From: an uncultured Candidatus Nemicrothrix sp.
GTDB taxonomy: Bacteria > Actinomycetota > Acidimicrobiia > Acidimicrobiales > MedAcidi-G1
Reading direction: 5' to 3'
Assembly: GCA_913055915.1 (NCBI GenBank)
Contig: CAJXKL010000011.1
Span: forward strand, 1-64,000
Length of the DNA: 64,000 nt
How positions within the stretch are numbered: position 1 is the stretch's first letter; each line of letters opens with the position of its first letter. Under the pieces are notes generated by a model. The model ran no database searches. It was not told where the DNA came from and was given only the letters and a program-made list of their open reading frames with translations. Below are positions 39,622 through 50,494 of the stretch, one piece after another. Position numbers and translations under genes: made by a program.

Positions 39622-41499
39622 GTGATGGATGGCCAGTTGTCCGGTGGTGACACCGGTGGAGAAGGTGGTTCGGGCGGTCCAGCGTCGTTGTCGCCCATCG
39701 GGCAGCTTGTCGATGGCCGGTACCGCCTGAGTGAGGCCATCGGTACGGGCGGTTCGGGCACCGTCTACCTGGCCGAGGACATCAGCCTGGGTCGACGGGT
39801 TGCCGTGAAGGTCCTGCACACGGTCGCCTCGCGTGACCCGGCGTTTGTCAGGCAGTTCCGTGCCGAGGCGCAGGCTGTCGCCTCGTTGAACAGCCCACAC
39901 GTGGTCGATGTCTATGACTGGGGTGTTGACGGCCAGGCGTATCTGGTTACCGAGTACCTGGGCGGAGGGAGCCTGCGGGGTATCCTGGCCTCGGGACGCA
40001 CGCTCAGCCCCTCACAGGTCCTGGTGCTGGCCCTCGATGCGTGTCGTGGCCTCGATCACGCCCACAGCAAGGGGTTGGTGCACCGCGACGTGAAGCCCGC
40101 CAACCTGCTGTTCGGCGACGATGGCCGTCTCCGTATCGCCGACTTCGGCCTGGCGGCTGCGATGGCCGGTGAGCAGCCGGGTTCAGGCCACGCCGGAACT
40201 GCCCGCTATGCGTCACCTGAGCAGGCCAGGGGCAAGGTGGTCGACGGCAGGTCCGACGTGTACGCCCTTGCGCTGTGCATGGTCGAGGCGGTAACCGGTC
40301 ACCTTCCGTTCGTGGAGAGCACCGTGGCCGGCACCCTCAGGGCCCGTGAGGGCCGCGACGTTCCTGCCCCCGATGTCCTCGGGCCGCTGGCCCCCGTCGT
40401 TGCCAGGGCAGGTTCGGCCCATCCCGACAAGCGGCCGACAGCGGCCGAGTTCGGCCGGATGCTTTTGAGTATGGCCGAGGGCATGCCGCGTCCCGAGCCG
40501 TTGCAACTTGTCGGTCCGGGCGAGATCGGAGCCTCTCCGCTGGCGGGTGAGGCGGCCTCGGTGACGCCTAGTGTGTTCCCCGATGCTGCACCGGCGCCGC
40601 TACAGCGGCCGGTTGGCCCGCGCCGGCGCTGGCCTGCAGCCGTGCTGACCGTGGCGCTCGTCGTGGCCGCCGTGGTCGGCGGCACCGTTCTCTGGGAGAA
40701 CACCAGGGACGTGACCCGTCGCCTGCCGTCGCTGGTTGGCTCCTCCGGTGAGAGCGCCGGCACCCTTCTCACCCAGTTGGGATGGGTGGTCGAGGAGCGC
40801 TTTGACAGGCAGGACGGTTCGGTCCAGGGCGAGTTGCTTGAGATGATCCCCGAAGGTGGTACGGCGCTCGCCGAGGGCGAGGCCGTGGTGATCGTCATCT
40901 CCCTGGGGGCAGACCGTGTTGCGGTTCCAACCGGTCTCGTCGGCGTAACAGCGTCCGAGGCGGCCCGCCTCCTGGATGAGGCCGGCCTGACTACCGGTGA
41001 GGTCACCCGCGGCTTCTCCGAAGAGACCCTCCCGGGCCTCGTGATCGAGGTTCCCGGTGCCGCTACCAGCCTTCCGCTCGGATCCGCTGTGGACCTGGTG
41101 TTGTCAGAGGGCCCTGCACCTCGTTCGGTGCCCACGGGGCTTGTCGGCATGAAGGCTGCCGACGTTCAGGCCTCGCTTCTGGCCCTCAAGCTTCTTCCGA
41201 TCCTCCTGGACTCCCCGGGCATGCTCGAAATCGGCACCGTGGTGGGCGTCATGCCCCTCCCCGGAACACGTCTGGCGGTGGGCGGCCAGATCGAGGTGTT
41301 CGTATCATCGGGGCCCGAGCCGCGCCCGGTGCCGGCAGTTGAGGGGCTCTCGGTCGTAGCTGCCGACGCCAGGCTCCAGGCAGCTGGTTTCAGGCAGGTC
41401 GACGTTGTCGGCCCGGACCACGGTCGTGTCACCTCCCAGGACCCGGCGTCCGGCTACCTGGGCCTTCCACAGACCCGAGTGACCCTGATTTCCGAGTAG
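39622..41499 (+). CDS. PASTA-domain Ser/Thr protein kinase (PknB-like)
   Basis: The 625-residue receptor kinase has a Gly loop GTGGSGTVY (41-49), catalytic Lys63, HRD at 154-156, DFG at 174-176 and GTARYASPEQ in the activation segment. A membrane helix lies at about 338-357. Beyond it are four PASTA-like repeats, which sense muropeptides or lipid II outside the cell. This is the layout of cell-wall-controlling kinases such as PknB. The start is GTG 39622 or ATG 39625. A phosphatase partner is not nearby. Confidence 0.92.
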   Translation: MMDGQLSGGDTGGEGGSGGPASLSPIGQLVDGRYRLSEAIGTGGSGTVYLAEDISLGRRVAVKVLHTVASRDPAFVRQFRAEAQAVASLNSPHVVDVYDWGVDGQAYLVTEYLGGGSLRGILASGRTLSPSQVLVLALDACRGLDHAHSKGLVHRDVKPANLLFGDDGRLRIADFGLAAAMAGEQPGSGHAGTARYASPEQARGKVVDGRSDVYALALCMVEAVTGHLPFVESTVAGTLRAREGRDVPAPDVLGPLAPVVARAGSAHPDKRPTAAEFGRMLLSMAEGMPRPEPLQLVGPGEIGASPLAGEAASVTPSVFPDAAPAPLQRPVGPRRRWPAAVLTVALVVAAVVGGTVLWENTRDVTRRLPSLVGSSGESAGTLLTQLGWVVEERFDRQDGSVQGELLEMIPEGGTALAEGEAVVIVISLGADRVAVPTGLVGVTASEAARLLDEAGLTTGEVTRGFSEETLPGLVIEVPGAATSLPLGSAVDLVLSEGPAPRSVPTGLVGMKAADVQASLLALKLLPILLDSPGMLEIGTVVGVMPLPGTRLAVGGQIEVFVSSGPEPRPVPAVEGLSVVAADARLQAAGFRQVDVVGPDHGRVTSQDPASGYLGLPQTRVTLISE

Positions 41500-41552
41500 T
41501 CCCGGGGTGATCCCTGAGCGAGCCGGGGGACCGGCCTCTAGCCTCTGAGTCC

Positions 41553-41903
41553 GTGGAACCTGACGCCGATACCTCAACGCCCGGTCGCATCACCCGTGAC
41601 GATGTCGCCTATGTGGCCCGCCTGGCGCGCCTGAACCTGACCGATTCCGAGTTGGACGGCTTCACCGGGCAGCTGGCCGATGTCCTCGACCATGCCGCCG
41701 ATATTGAGGCGTTGGACCTGGACGGTGTTGCGTCCACCTCGCATCCGTTGCCGCTGTCCAACGTCCTCCGGGCCGACGTGCCAGGTGTGGGTCCGGCTGA
41801 CGAGGCGGACCACCGCCTGTTCTGCGACGAGGTCCTGGCTGCAGCGCCTGCTGTCGAGGAGTCCCGGTTCCGTGTCCCTCCGGTCCTGGGGGAGGCACCA
41901 TGA
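41553..41903 (+). CDS. gatC: Asp/Glu-tRNA amidotransferase subunit C
   Basis: The 116-residue subunit has the family pattern [17 protein letters not shown] and [13 protein letters not shown] and stabilises GatA. It starts at GTG 41553 and overlaps gatA by 4 nt. A 53-nt gap separates it from the kinase gene. Confidence 0.93.
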   Translation: MEPDADTSTPGRITRDDVAYVARLARLNLTDSELDGFTGQLADVLDHAADIEALDLDGVASTSHPLPLSNVLRADVPGVGPADEADHRLFCDEVLAAAPAVEESRFRVPPVLGEAP

Positions 41904-43357
41904 GTGCTCTTTCATTGGCTGGCTCGGTCAGGTCGGGTGAGCGCTCAGCCAGGAGCATCGTCGAGGAGCACCTTGCCGTTATCGCTGACGCTGAGGGCGA
42001 GATCAACGCGTTCAACCTGGTGACTGCCGACGCTGCTCTGGATCGTGCCGACCGTATCGATGGCGTGGTCGCCCAGGGCGGCGATTCGGGCCCGTTGGCG
42101 GGGGTGCCGGTAGCCCTCAAGGACAACATGTGCACGAGGGGCGTGCCCACCACCTGCGGGTCGCGCATTCTCGACGGCTGGAGGCCTCCCTACGACGCAA
42201 CGGTCGTCGAGCGCCTTGACGCCGCCGGCGCCGTGATCATCGGCAAGACCAACATGGACGAGTTTGCCATGGGTAGCTCCACGGAGAACTCCGCTTTCGG
42301 TCCGACGCTCAACCCCCGTGACACGACACGGGTCCCCGGCGGTTCCTCTGGCGGTTCAGCGGCAGCGGTGGCGGCGGGGTTCACCCCTTTGAGCCTCGGA
42401 AGCGACACCGGTGGGTCGATCCGCCAGCCGGCGGCGCTGTGTGGCGTGGTCGGGGTCAAGCCGACTTACGGAGCGGTGTCGCGTTACGGCCTGGTGGCGT
42501 TTGCCTCCAGCCTCGACCAGATCGGGCCATTCGCCCGGAACGTGGCTGACGCTGCCCTGTTGCTTGAGGTGGTTGCAGGCCACGATCCGCTGGACTCAAC
42601 GTCGATTCCGGCTGCCGCCCCTGATCTGCTGGGGGTGCTCGACCGGGGTGTCGAGGGCCTCAGGGTAGGGATCATCGAGGAGATCTCCGGTAGCGGGCCG
42701 ACCGGCCTCGAGGGCTTTGCACCCGATGTCCAGGCGCGCCTGGCTGAGGCTGCCGAGGCACTTGCGGCGGCTGGTGCCGTCGTTGAAAAGGCGTCGGTTC
42801 CGTCGACCGTATTTGGCCTGTCGGCCTACTACGTGATTGCTCCTGCCGAGGCCTCGAGCAACCTGGCACGTTTCGACGGTGTCCGGTTCGGCCTGAGGGT
42901 TGACGCTGACAACACCGTTGACATGAATACGGCTACCCGCACGGCGGGCTTCGGCGACGAGGTGAAGAGGCGCATCATGCTCGGCACCTACGCCCTGTCT
43001 GCCGGCTACTACGACGCCTACTACGGCAAGTCCCAGAAGGTCCGCACCCTGATCGTTGAGGACTTTGCCAGGGCGTACCAGTCGTTCGACCTGTTGTTGT
43101 CGCCGACGGCGCCGACCACGGCGTTCCCCATTGGCGAGAAGGTCGATGACCCGATGCTCATGTACCTGAACGACGTGTGCACCATCCCGTCCAACCTGGC
43201 GGGCCATCCGGCCATGTCGGTTCCGTTCGGTGTGGGTGACGACGGCCTGCCTGTGGGCGTGCAGGTTCTGGCGCCGGCCAACGGTGAGCCGTCCATGTTC
43301 CGGGCGGCAGCGGTGCTCGAGGCTGTCGCCGGTGGTCCTACGGGGGCCATGCCATGA
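41900..43357 (+). CDS. gatA: Asp/Glu-tRNA amidotransferase subunit A
   Basis: The 485-residue amidase releases ammonia from glutamine for tRNA transamidation. The catalytic triad is Lys74 in ALKDNM, Ser149 in PGGSSGGS and Ser173 in DTGGSIRQP, spaced as in the family (24 residues between the two Ser). Start and stop overlap gatC and gatB by 4 nt each. Confidence 0.96.
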   Translation: MSALSLAGSVRSGERSARSIVEEHLAVIADAEGEINAFNLVTADAALDRADRIDGVVAQGGDSGPLAGVPVALKDNMCTRGVPTTCGSRILDGWRPPYDATVVERLDAAGAVIIGKTNMDEFAMGSSTENSAFGPTLNPRDTTRVPGGSSGGSAAAVAAGFTPLSLGSDTGGSIRQPAALCGVVGVKPTYGAVSRYGLVAFASSLDQIGPFARNVADAALLLEVVAGHDPLDSTSIPAAAPDLLGVLDRGVEGLRVGIIEEISGSGPTGLEGFAPDVQARLAEAAEALAAAGAVVEKASVPSTVFGLSAYYVIAPAEASSNLARFDGVRFGLRVDADNTVDMNTATRTAGFGDEVKRRIMLGTYALSAGYYDAYYGKSQKVRTLIVEDFARAYQSFDLLLSPTAPTTAFPIGEKVDDPMLMYLNDVCTIPSNLAGHPAMSVPFGVGDDGLPVGVQVLAPANGEPSMFRAAAVLEAVAGGPTGAMP

Positions 43358-44799
43358 CCTCAGAGACGACATCTGAGATGGACGGCTGGGAGGTCGTCAT
43401 CGGGCTGGAGGTCCATGCCGAGCTGGCTACTGCCACGAAGCTCTTCTCCGGGGCCCGGAACGAGTTTGGCGGTGAACCCAACACCCATGTCGATCCCGTG
43501 TCGCTGGGGCTTCCCGGCTCTCTTCCGGTTCTCAACGAGAAGGCCGTCGAGTTGGCTATCAGGGTGGGCCTGGCCCTGAACTGCTCTGTGCAGGCTTCGG
43601 AGTTCGCCCGCAAGAACTACTTCTACCCGGACATGCCCAAGGACTTCCAGATCTCCCAGTTCGATCAGCCCATCAATGGTGAGGGCTGGCTGGAGTTGCC
43701 AGACGGGCGCCGCATCGGCATCGAGCGGGCCCACCTCGAGGAGGACACCGGCAAGAGTACCCACGTGGGTGGTGGTGGTCGTATCCACGAGGCGTCCTAC
43801 TCGCTGGTCGACTACAACCGTGCAGGGGTCCCCCTCATCGAAATCGTGGGCAAGCCTGACCTGCGTTCGGGCGAGGATGCCCGTGCGTACGTCTCCGAGC
43901 TGAGGGCCATCCTCGTGGCTATCGGGGCCTCCGACGGCAAGATGGAGGAGGGGTCCATGCGGGTGGACTGCAACGTGTCGGTCCGTCCGGTCGGCGAAGA
44001 CGAACTGGGCACACGCTGCGAGGTGAAGAACATCAACTCACTCCGTTCCCTTGGTCGGGCCGTCACCTACGAGTCGCGACGCCAGGTCGACCTGATCGCC
44101 TCGGGCCAGAAGGTCGAGCAGCAGACACGCCACTGGAACGAGGAGGATGGGCGTACACACACCCTCCGCTCCAAGGAGGAGGCCTTCGATTACAGGTACT
44201 TTCCCGAGCCCGACCTGGTCCCGGTGGCACCGTCGGCTGAGTGGATCGACGAGATCCGGGCGGCGATGCCGCTGTTGCCCGGAGAGCGCCGGAACCGTCT
44301 GGCCGAGGAGGCCGGTGTTCAGCCGGCGGCGGCTGCCCTGAGCGTAGAGCGTGGTCTCGATGACCTGGCGCTGGCTGCGATGGATCTCGATGCAGATCCG
44401 GCACGGGTGCTCGTTCATGTCGAGAACAACCTCGCTGACGGGCAGGGCGCCCTCACCGCCGACGCCTTCGCAGCCCTTGTGGCAATGGAGACCGGTGGTG
44501 ACCTCACAGCTACCCAGGCCAAGACCGTCCTCGCCGACCTGGTTGATTCGGGTGGTGATCCGGCTTCGCTGGCGGCCTCCCACGGCTTTGAGGCAATGGG
44601 CACCTCTGAACTGGAAGGCCTCGTTGATGGCCTCATCGCTGAGCACCCCGACGACTGGGAGGCCTTCGTGGGTGGCGACGAGGGCGAGCGCAAGAAGAAG
44701 TCGGGGTTCTTCGTGGGGCAGATCATGAAGGCCACGAGGGGCCAGGCCGATGGTCGTGTGGTGAACGAGATCCTCGAGAGGCGTGCGGGCAACGCCTAG
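43354..44799 (+). CDS. gatB: Asp/Glu-tRNA amidotransferase subunit B
   Basis: The 481-residue subunit binds the mischarged tRNA and phosphorylates and amidates the side chain. [25 protein letters not shown] and RIHLEED-like [13 protein letters not shown] are present, together with the C-terminal YqeY-like helical tail ending near [10 protein letters not shown]. It overlaps gatA by 4 nt, and its stop shares a CTAG with the opposing MATE gene at 44796-44799. Confidence 0.96.
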   Translation: MTSETTSEMDGWEVVIGLEVHAELATATKLFSGARNEFGGEPNTHVDPVSLGLPGSLPVLNEKAVELAIRVGLALNCSVQASEFARKNYFYPDMPKDFQISQFDQPINGEGWLELPDGRRIGIERAHLEEDTGKSTHVGGGGRIHEASYSLVDYNRAGVPLIEIVGKPDLRSGEDARAYVSELRAILVAIGASDGKMEEGSMRVDCNVSVRPVGEDELGTRCEVKNINSLRSLGRAVTYESRRQVDLIASGQKVEQQTRHWNEEDGRTHTLRSKEEAFDYRYFPEPDLVPVAPSAEWIDEIRAAMPLLPGERRNRLAEEAGVQPAAAALSVERGLDDLALAAMDLDADPARVLVHVENNLADGQGALTADAFAALVAMETGGDLTATQAKTVLADLVDSGGDPASLAASHGFEAMGTSELEGLVDGLIAEHPDDWEAFVGGDEGERKKKSGFFVGQIMKATRGQADGRVVNEILERRAGNA

Positions 44800-46121
44800 T
44801 TGGCCGTCCCGAGCACCTGCCACTGCGTGCCGCGGAAGCGGACGAACAGAAGTGCCGAGCGCACGGTCATGAACAGCCAGATGGCTCCCCACAGCCAGCC
44901 GATTCCGGCGCCCATGGTGTGTCCGATCACCGCGGCTGGAACGAAGATGGCGAATGAGGCCCCCATGGCCTGCGCCAGGAACCGCTGGTCGCCGGCCCCA
45001 ATGAGGATTCCGTCGAGGGCGAAGGCCAGGCCCGAGAGTGGCGCCATTGTCGCCACGTGTAGCAGCAGGAAGCCGACCAGGGCGATGACGGCGGGGTCGG
45101 CGGAGAAGATTCCCGGAACCGTGTCGCCTGCTCCCGTTACGCCTGCGACCAACACCACCCCGAGGGCCAGGCCGATACCGATGGACCATGCGATCACCCG
45201 GTTGCCCACCCGTCGGGCCTCGTAGGCCTGGCCCGACCCGAGCAGGTTTCCGACCATGGCCTGGGCTGCGATTGCCATTGCGTCCATCGCCATTGCAAGC
45301 AGGAACCAGGTCTGGGAGGCGATCTGGTGTGCAGCAACCTGGACTGTTCCAATGCGGGCGGTGACGGCGGTGGCGAGCGTGAAGGTCCCGACGAGGGATA
45401 CCGTTCGGACAAGGAGGTTTGCACCCACGACCAGAAGGCGTCGGATCGTGGCCGGGTCAGGGCGCAGGCTCACCTGGTGCTGCCTGACCTGTCGGCTGAT
45501 CCACGTCAGGTAGAAGCCGGCACCCAGCCACTGGGCTGTGACGGTTGCGGCTGCCGAGGCACCGATGCCCATGTCGAGCCCGTAGATGAGCACCAGCTCA
45601 ATTGCAAGGTTCACCACGGCGGTTCCGATGCCCACCCAGAGAGGTCGGAGGGTGTCCTTGGTTCCCCGCAGGTAGCCGACCCCGGCCAGCATCAAGAGCA
45701 TGCCCGGTGCGCCGAGGAGGCTGATCCTGAAATAGGTGGTGCCTTGTCGGAGGACGGTGTCGTCGGCGCCGAGAAGCCTCAGGAAGGGTTCGGTGAACGC
45801 CATCCCCAGCGCGGCAAGGCCGATGCCGAGTGCCACCGCAAGCCAGAGGCCCTGGACCGCCTGACGTGCTGCTGCGGCCTTCTTGTTGGCGCCCATGAGC
45901 CTGGCCACGGCGGCGGTGGACCCGTAGGCCAGGAAGATGCAGACGTTGTAGCCGACGAGGAGGGCGGCCGAGGCGATCGCCAGGCCACCAAGGGGTTCGG
46001 TTCCAAGGTGCCCGACCACGGCGGTGTCGGCCAGCACGTAGAGGGGTTCTGCCATGAGGGCGCCCAGGGCGGGCACGGCGAGGCGCAGGATCTCCCGGTT
46101 GGTGTCTGCTGGGCCGGCCAT
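44796..46121 (-). CDS. MATE/DinF-family efflux transporter
   Basis: The 441-residue protein has about twelve membrane helices and family patterns such as LRLAVPALGALMAEPLYVLAD and VVGHLGTEPLGGLAIA at the N-terminus. A second half begins near LLVVGANLLVRTV. It should export cationic drugs or metabolites using a sodium or proton gradient. The substrate is unknown. It converges on gatB, sharing a CTAG stop overlap, and is divergent from ilvD. Confidence 0.88.
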   Translation of the reverse strand: MAGPADTNREILRLAVPALGALMAEPLYVLADTAVVGHLGTEPLGGLAIASAALLVGYNVCIFLAYGSTAAVARLMGANKKAAAARQAVQGLWLAVALGIGLAALGMAFTEPFLRLLGADDTVLRQGTTYFRISLLGAPGMLLMLAGVGYLRGTKDTLRPLWVGIGTAVVNLAIELVLIYGLDMGIGASAAATVTAQWLGAGFYLTWISRQVRQHQVSLRPDPATIRRLLVVGANLLVRTVSLVGTFTLATAVTARIGTVQVAAHQIASQTWFLLAMAMDAMAIAAQAMVGNLLGSGQAYEARRVGNRVIAWSIGIGLALGVVLVAGVTGAGDTVPGIFSADPAVIALVGFLLLHVATMAPLSGLAFALDGILIGAGDQRFLAQAMGASFAIFVPAAVIGHTMGAGIGWLWGAIWLFMTVRSALLFVRFRGTQWQVLGTAN

Positions 46122-46214
46122 CCGGCGAGGCTAGAAGACCGTGTCTGTTCAATCCTGTTCCATTCCGGGCTGTCCCGCTGGGTGACCGGGCCTGTTGGCC
46201 TCTAGTCTGCAGGT

Positions 46215-47918
46215 ATGACTTCCAGTGATGCCACAGACTCCTCCCAGATAAACCGGCCCCGAAGCCGCGACGTGACCGAGGGGGCCGCACGTGCTCCTGC
46301 CAGGGCGATGCTGCGTGCCATTGGCATGGACGACGACGACTTCTCCAAGGCCCAGGTCGGGGTGGCGTCGTCGTGGAACGAGGTAACGCCATGCAACATG
46401 CCGCTAAGTGACCTGGCAGGGTGCGCCAAGGTGGGTGTCGCCGATGCCGGTGGCTACCCGATCGAGTTCAACACCATCGCCGTCAGCGACGGCATCGCCA
46501 TGGGCCACGAGGGCATGCGCGCAAGCCTTGTGAGCCGGGAGATAATCGCCGACTCGGTCGAGGCGGTGATGCACGCTGAGCGCTTCGACGCCTTCGTCAG
46601 CTTCGCCGGTTGTGACAAGTCGCTCCCCGGGATGCTCATGGCAGCCGCACGCATCAACCTCCCGTCGGTGTTCGTCTACGGCGGTTCGATCATGCCGGGC
46701 GAACACAAGGGCCGGTCGCTTGACATCGTGAGCGTGTTCGAGGCTGTCGGTGCCCACGCCGTGGGTGATATCGACGATGCCGAGTTGTTGGAGATCGAGC
46801 GCAGCGCATGTCCGACAGTTGGGTCGTGTGCCGGCATGTTCACCGCCAACACCATGGCGTCGGTGGCAGAGGGGTTGGGCATGTCCCTTCCGGGTTCGGC
46901 TTCGGCCTCGGCGATCGACAAGCGTCGCAGTGACGTCGCCTACGCCAGCGGAACAGCGGTGATGCAGTTGCTGGCCGCTGATATCCGACCCCGTCACATC
47001 CTCTCCAAGGCGGCGTTTGAGAACGCAATCGCCCTGGTGATGGCTCTGGGTGGTTCCACCAACGCTGTGCTCCACCTGTTGGCGATCGCCTTTGAGGCCG
47101 GAGTCGAACTGGAGTTGGACGACTTCAACAAGGTCGCAGCACAGGTTCCCCACCTGGCCGACACCAAGCCGCACGGCGCCTACCACATGATCGATATCGA
47201 CAAGATCGGTGGTGTCCCGGTTGTCATGCAGATGCTGCTCGAAGAGGGCCTGTTTCACGGGGACGAGATCACCGTCACAGGCATGACCGTCGCCGAGAAC
47301 CTGGCGATGCTCGACGTTCCCGCCCCCGACGGCGAAGTCATCCATGCCTTCGACAACCCAATCCACGACATCGGCGGTATCGCTGTGCTCGAGGGTTCGC
47401 TGGCTCCCGATGGCGCTGTCGTGAAGGTCGCAGGCCTCGACGTCGACACCTTCGATGGTCGGGCCCGTGTGTTTAACGGCGAGGACGACGCCATGGATGC
47501 GGTCATGGCCGGCCGCATCGAGCCCGGAGACATCGTGATCATCCGCTACGAGGGCCCCAAGGGTGGCCCCGGCATGAGGGAAATGCTGGCCATTACAGGT
47601 GCCATGAAGGGTGCCGGTCGCGGCGGCGACGCAGCGCTCATCACCGACGGACGCTTCTCGGGTGGGACACACGGTTTCTGCGTCGGCCACGTTGCGCCCG
47701 AGGCGGTCGATGGTGGCCCCATTGCCCTGATCGAGGAGGGTGACCGCATCGTCATCGACGTGCGGGCCCACACCATCGACCTGATGGTCGACGAGGCCGT
47801 GCTCGAGGAGCGCCGGGCCAACCTCAAGCCACATGAGCCCCGGTACACATCGGGTTTCCTCGCCAAGTATGCGGCGCTGGCCCAGGGGGCCGAAAAGGGT
47901 GCTGTCACCCAGGCCTGA
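46215..47918 (+). CDS. ilvD: Dihydroxy-acid dehydratase
   Basis: The 567-residue Fe-S enzyme makes 2-keto acids for valine, isoleucine and leucine synthesis. Cluster ligands are Cys60 (PCNMPL), Cys133 (GCDKSLPG) and Cys205 (VGSCAGM). [19 protein letters not shown] lies near the C-terminus. It is 244 nt upstream of ilvB, with the ilv leader and terminator between them. Confidence 0.96.
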   Translation: MTSSDATDSSQINRPRSRDVTEGAARAPARAMLRAIGMDDDDFSKAQVGVASSWNEVTPCNMPLSDLAGCAKVGVADAGGYPIEFNTIAVSDGIAMGHEGMRASLVSREIIADSVEAVMHAERFDAFVSFAGCDKSLPGMLMAAARINLPSVFVYGGSIMPGEHKGRSLDIVSVFEAVGAHAVGDIDDAELLEIERSACPTVGSCAGMFTANTMASVAEGLGMSLPGSASASAIDKRRSDVAYASGTAVMQLLAADIRPRHILSKAAFENAIALVMALGGSTNAVLHLLAIAFEAGVELELDDFNKVAAQVPHLADTKPHGAYHMIDIDKIGGVPVVMQMLLEEGLFHGDEITVTGMTVAENLAMLDVPAPDGEVIHAFDNPIHDIGGIAVLEGSLAPDGAVVKVAGLDVDTFDGRARVFNGEDDAMDAVMAGRIEPGDIVIIRYEGPKGGPGMREMLAITGAMKGAGRGGDAALITDGRFSGGTHGFCVGHVAPEAVDGGPIALIEEGDRIVIDVRAHTIDLMVDEAVLEERRANLKPHEPRYTSGFLAKYAALAQGAEKGAVTQA

Positions 47919-47964
47919 GTTGTGGCATGAGTCGGGGCCAGAAGGTGGCCCATGGCAATCCGGG

Positions 47965-47994
47965 TTGTGGAGCGACCCCCTGACGGCGCATAAT
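47965..47994 (+). promoter_or_regulatory. Candidate ilvBNC promoter
   Basis: TTGTGG at 47965-47970 and CATAAT at 47989-47994 are separated by 18 nt. CATAAT matches the -10 consensus at five of six positions. Transcription would start around 48001-48003, at or just before the leader peptide ATG at 48003, so the leader message may be leaderless. Confidence 0.5.
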
Positions 47995-48002
47995 TGCCTC
48001 CA

Positions 48003-48044
48003 ATGAAGCACATGCCCACCTCAGAGGTACAGGTACTGCGCTAG
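48003..48044 (+). CDS. ilvBNC leader peptide
   Basis: A 13-codon frame reads MKHMPTSEVQVLR. Near its end come GTA CAG GTA CTG, coding Val-Gln-Val-Leu. GTA is expected to be rare in this GC-rich genome. Its stop TAG overlaps the 5' side of the next hairpin. Position and content fit transcription attenuation by branched-chain amino acid supply, as known for actinobacterial ilvB leaders. Confidence 0.65.
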   Translation: MKHMPTSEVQVLR

Positions 48045-48069
48045 GCACGCGGTCCCACAGCTGCGTGCC
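48044..48069 (+). promoter_or_regulatory. Pre-terminator hairpin of the ilv attenuator
   Basis: GGCACGC (48044-48050) pairs perfectly with GCGTGCC (48063-48069) around a 12-nt loop. It begins at the leader-peptide stop. A ribosome at the leader's end would cover its 5' arm. Confidence 0.65.
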
Positions 48070-48071
48070 CG

Positions 48072-48103
48072 ACCTCCCTCAGCGGGAGGTTGTTGTTTTT
48101 TTT
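48072..48103 (+). terminator. Rho-independent terminator (attenuator) before ilvB
   Basis: ACCTCCC (48072-48078) pairs with GGGAGGT (48084-48090) around TCAGC. It is followed by TTGTT and a run of eight T (48096-48103). It lies upstream of the ilvB start at 48163, so readthrough control of ilvBNC is expected. Part of the leader (GAGGT at 48024-48028) could pair with ACCTC of the terminator to block it. Confidence 0.85.
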
Positions 48104-48162
48104 CACGCAGATTCCCGGGCCAACCAGATACTCGACCGACCAGTGATAAGCGAGAACCACCG

Positions 48163-49896
48163 ATGAAGATGGATGGCGGACAGGCACTTATCCGAGCCCT
48201 CGAGCTCGAGGGCGTCGATGTGCTGTTCGGGCTGCCCGGTGGTGCGATCCTGCCGGTCTACGACCCCATCATCGACTCCTCGATCCGCCATATCCTGGTG
48301 AGGCATGAGCAGGGTGCCGGGCACATGGCCGAGGGCTACGCACACGCAACGGGTCGTCCGGGCGTGGCGATGGTTACCAGCGGCCCCGGTGCCACCAACA
48401 TCGTCACACCGTTGTGTGACGCCCACCTGGACTCAGTTCCGATGGTCGTCATCACCGGCCAGGTTCCGTATGCAGCCATTGGGACCGATGCATTCCAGGA
48501 GTGCGATACCACTGGAATCACCCAGTCGGTCACCAAGCACAACTTCCTCGTCTCAGACGCACAGGACATTCCCCGCACCATCAAGGAGGCATTCCACATT
48601 GCCACCACCGGTCGTCCGGGCCCGGTGCTCGTCGACATACCAAAAGACATCGTCGATCCCGACAGCCCCCGGTCCACCCTCGAGTGGACAGACGATGTCG
48701 AGATGGACCTTCCCGGTTACAGCCCGCAGGCCGATGTTGATCCTGTTGCCATTGCCGCTGCGGCTGACCTGATCCGTGCCGCGGAGCGACCGGTGCTGTA
48801 CGTGGGTGGTGGAATCCTCAAGGCCCGTGCAGCCGAGGCCCTCAAGGAACTCGCCGAGTTGACCGGCATCCACGTAGTGACGACCCTCATGGCCAGGGGG
48901 GCCTTCCCGGACAGCCATGATCTCTGCCTCGGCATGCCCGGTATGCACGGTAACTTCACCGCAGTAACAGCCATGCAGGAGTCAGATCTGCTGATTGCCC
49001 TGGGCGCCCGTTTCGACGACCGGATCACCGGCCGCCTCGACGGCTTTGCACAGGCCGCCAAGGTCATCCATGTCGACATCGATGCCGCCGAACTGGGCAA
49101 GGTCTGCCGCCCTGACGTGGCCATCCTGGGCGACTGCCGTGTGGCGATTGAGGCACTTGTCGCCGATTTGGCCTCAAACGGTGTCGGTGGGGCCGACCGG
49201 GGTGCCTGGCGGTCGCGTGTGAGCGGTTGGCAGGAGCGCTTCCCGCTGTCCTACGAACAGGCTCAGGCAGGTGATGCGCTCAAACCGCAGATGGTCATAG
49301 AGCGCCTCCGCGACGCCACGCCCGACGACACGATCGTGACCTCAGGTGTTGGTCAGCACCAGATGTGGGCCAGCCAGTACTGGTCCTTTGAGTACCCCTA
49401 CACCTGGATCAACTCGGGGGGTCTGGGAACCATGGGCTTTTCGATTCCGGCTGCAATCGGTGCCAAGGCGGGTTGTCCCGACAAGATGGTCTGGGCGGTC
49501 GACGGTGATGGCTGCTTCCAGATGACCGCCCAGGAACTTGTCACGGCAACCGTCGAGAAGATCCCGATCAAGGTGGCGCTGCTCAACAACTCGTACCTGG
49601 GCATGGTCCGCCAGTGGCAGGAGATGTTCTACGACGAGCGCTACTCTGAGGTCTCCTTGTCAAAGGACGTTCCGGACTACAAGGGGTGGGCCGAGTCCAT
49701 GGGTTGTGTCGCGATGAGGGTCGACAGCCCTGAGGAGGTCGACGCTGCGATCGCCAAGGCCAACGAGGTCGACGACCGCCCCGTTGTCATTGACTTCAGG
49801 GTGGCCGCCGCTGAGAAGGTCTATCCGATGGTTCCCCCGGGTGCCTCCAACTCCGACCTGGTCGTGCCGCCTTCCCAGCAGGACCAGCAGCGATGA
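48163..49896 (+). CDS. ilvB: Acetolactate synthase large subunit
   Basis: The 577-residue ThDP enzyme condenses pyruvate with pyruvate or 2-oxobutyrate. HEQGAGHMAEGYA carries the activating Glu, and GDGCFQMTAQELVTA with VALLNNSYLGMV is the ThDP/Mg motif. FAD-binding sequences such as GARFDDRITG are seen in the middle. Length is normal. ATGA overlap couples it to ilvN. Confidence 0.96.
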   Translation: MKMDGGQALIRALELEGVDVLFGLPGGAILPVYDPIIDSSIRHILVRHEQGAGHMAEGYAHATGRPGVAMVTSGPGATNIVTPLCDAHLDSVPMVVITGQVPYAAIGTDAFQECDTTGITQSVTKHNFLVSDAQDIPRTIKEAFHIATTGRPGPVLVDIPKDIVDPDSPRSTLEWTDDVEMDLPGYSPQADVDPVAIAAAADLIRAAERPVLYVGGGILKARAAEALKELAELTGIHVVTTLMARGAFPDSHDLCLGMPGMHGNFTAVTAMQESDLLIALGARFDDRITGRLDGFAQAAKVIHVDIDAAELGKVCRPDVAILGDCRVAIEALVADLASNGVGGADRGAWRSRVSGWQERFPLSYEQAQAGDALKPQMVIERLRDATPDDTIVTSGVGQHQMWASQYWSFEYPYTWINSGGLGTMGFSIPAAIGAKAGCPDKMVWAVDGDGCFQMTAQELVTATVEKIPIKVALLNNSYLGMVRQWQEMFYDERYSEVSLSKDVPDYKGWAESMGCVAMRVDSPEEVDAAIAKANEVDDRPVVIDFRVAAAEKVYPMVPPGASNSDLVVPPSQQDQQR

Positions 49897-50432
49897 ACGA
49901 ACAGAGAGGAGCTGGCTCGACTTCCCAGCACCATGTGCCCGACTACCGGTACCACACGCTCGTGGTGACCGTTGAGAACAAGTCGGGTGTGCTGGCACGC
50001 CTGGCTGCCCTGTTTTCCCGCCGCGGCTTCAACATCGAGTCGTTGGCCGTGGCACCGACCGACGATGAACGCTTCAGCAGGGTGACCGTGGTGGTCGACC
50101 TGGAGTCCGCTCCGTTGGAGCAGATCATCAAGCAGCTCGACAAGCTGGTGAACGTCGTCAACATCCGCGAGCTGCACCCAGGCCATGCGGTCGAGCGAGA
50201 GCTGATGATCGTTACCGTCGCAGCGGGGCCGGACCGTCGTGACGAACTGGTCGAGCAGTTGGACCGGGCCGGCGGCAAGGTCCTGTCAGTTGGCGCCGAC
50301 GCAATGATGCTCTCGCTGGTCGGGCCACCCCCTCGGGTTGACGAGTTCGAGGAACTGCTGGGCCAGTACGGCATCATTGAACTTCAGCGCACCGGCAGGG
50401 TGGCTTTGGCGAATCTCGACGAGGACGACTGA
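49893..50432 (+). CDS. ilvN: Acetolactate synthase small (regulatory) subunit
   Basis: The 179-residue subunit begins with an ACT domain ([20 protein letters not shown], then [12 protein letters not shown]) that binds valine and gives feedback control of IlvB. It overlaps ilvB by 4 nt and precedes ilvC by 62 nt. Confidence 0.95.
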   Translation: MNEQRGAGSTSQHHVPDYRYHTLVVTVENKSGVLARLAALFSRRGFNIESLAVAPTDDERFSRVTVVVDLESAPLEQIIKQLDKLVNVVNIRELHPGHAVERELMIVTVAAGPDRRDELVEQLDRAGGKVLSVGADAMMLSLVGPPPRVDEFEELLGQYGIIELQRTGRVALANLDEDD

Positions 50433-50494
50433 ACACCTTCTTCACCCCTTTCCCAATCACTATTCGCAATACGACAAGACCAGGAGACATCCCC

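Noticed and set aside
46404-48011. Long minus-strand frame opposite ilvD
   Set aside because: It mirrors a strongly conserved ilvD and has low-complexity His/Asp/Val-rich sequence, typical of antisense frames in GC-rich DNA.
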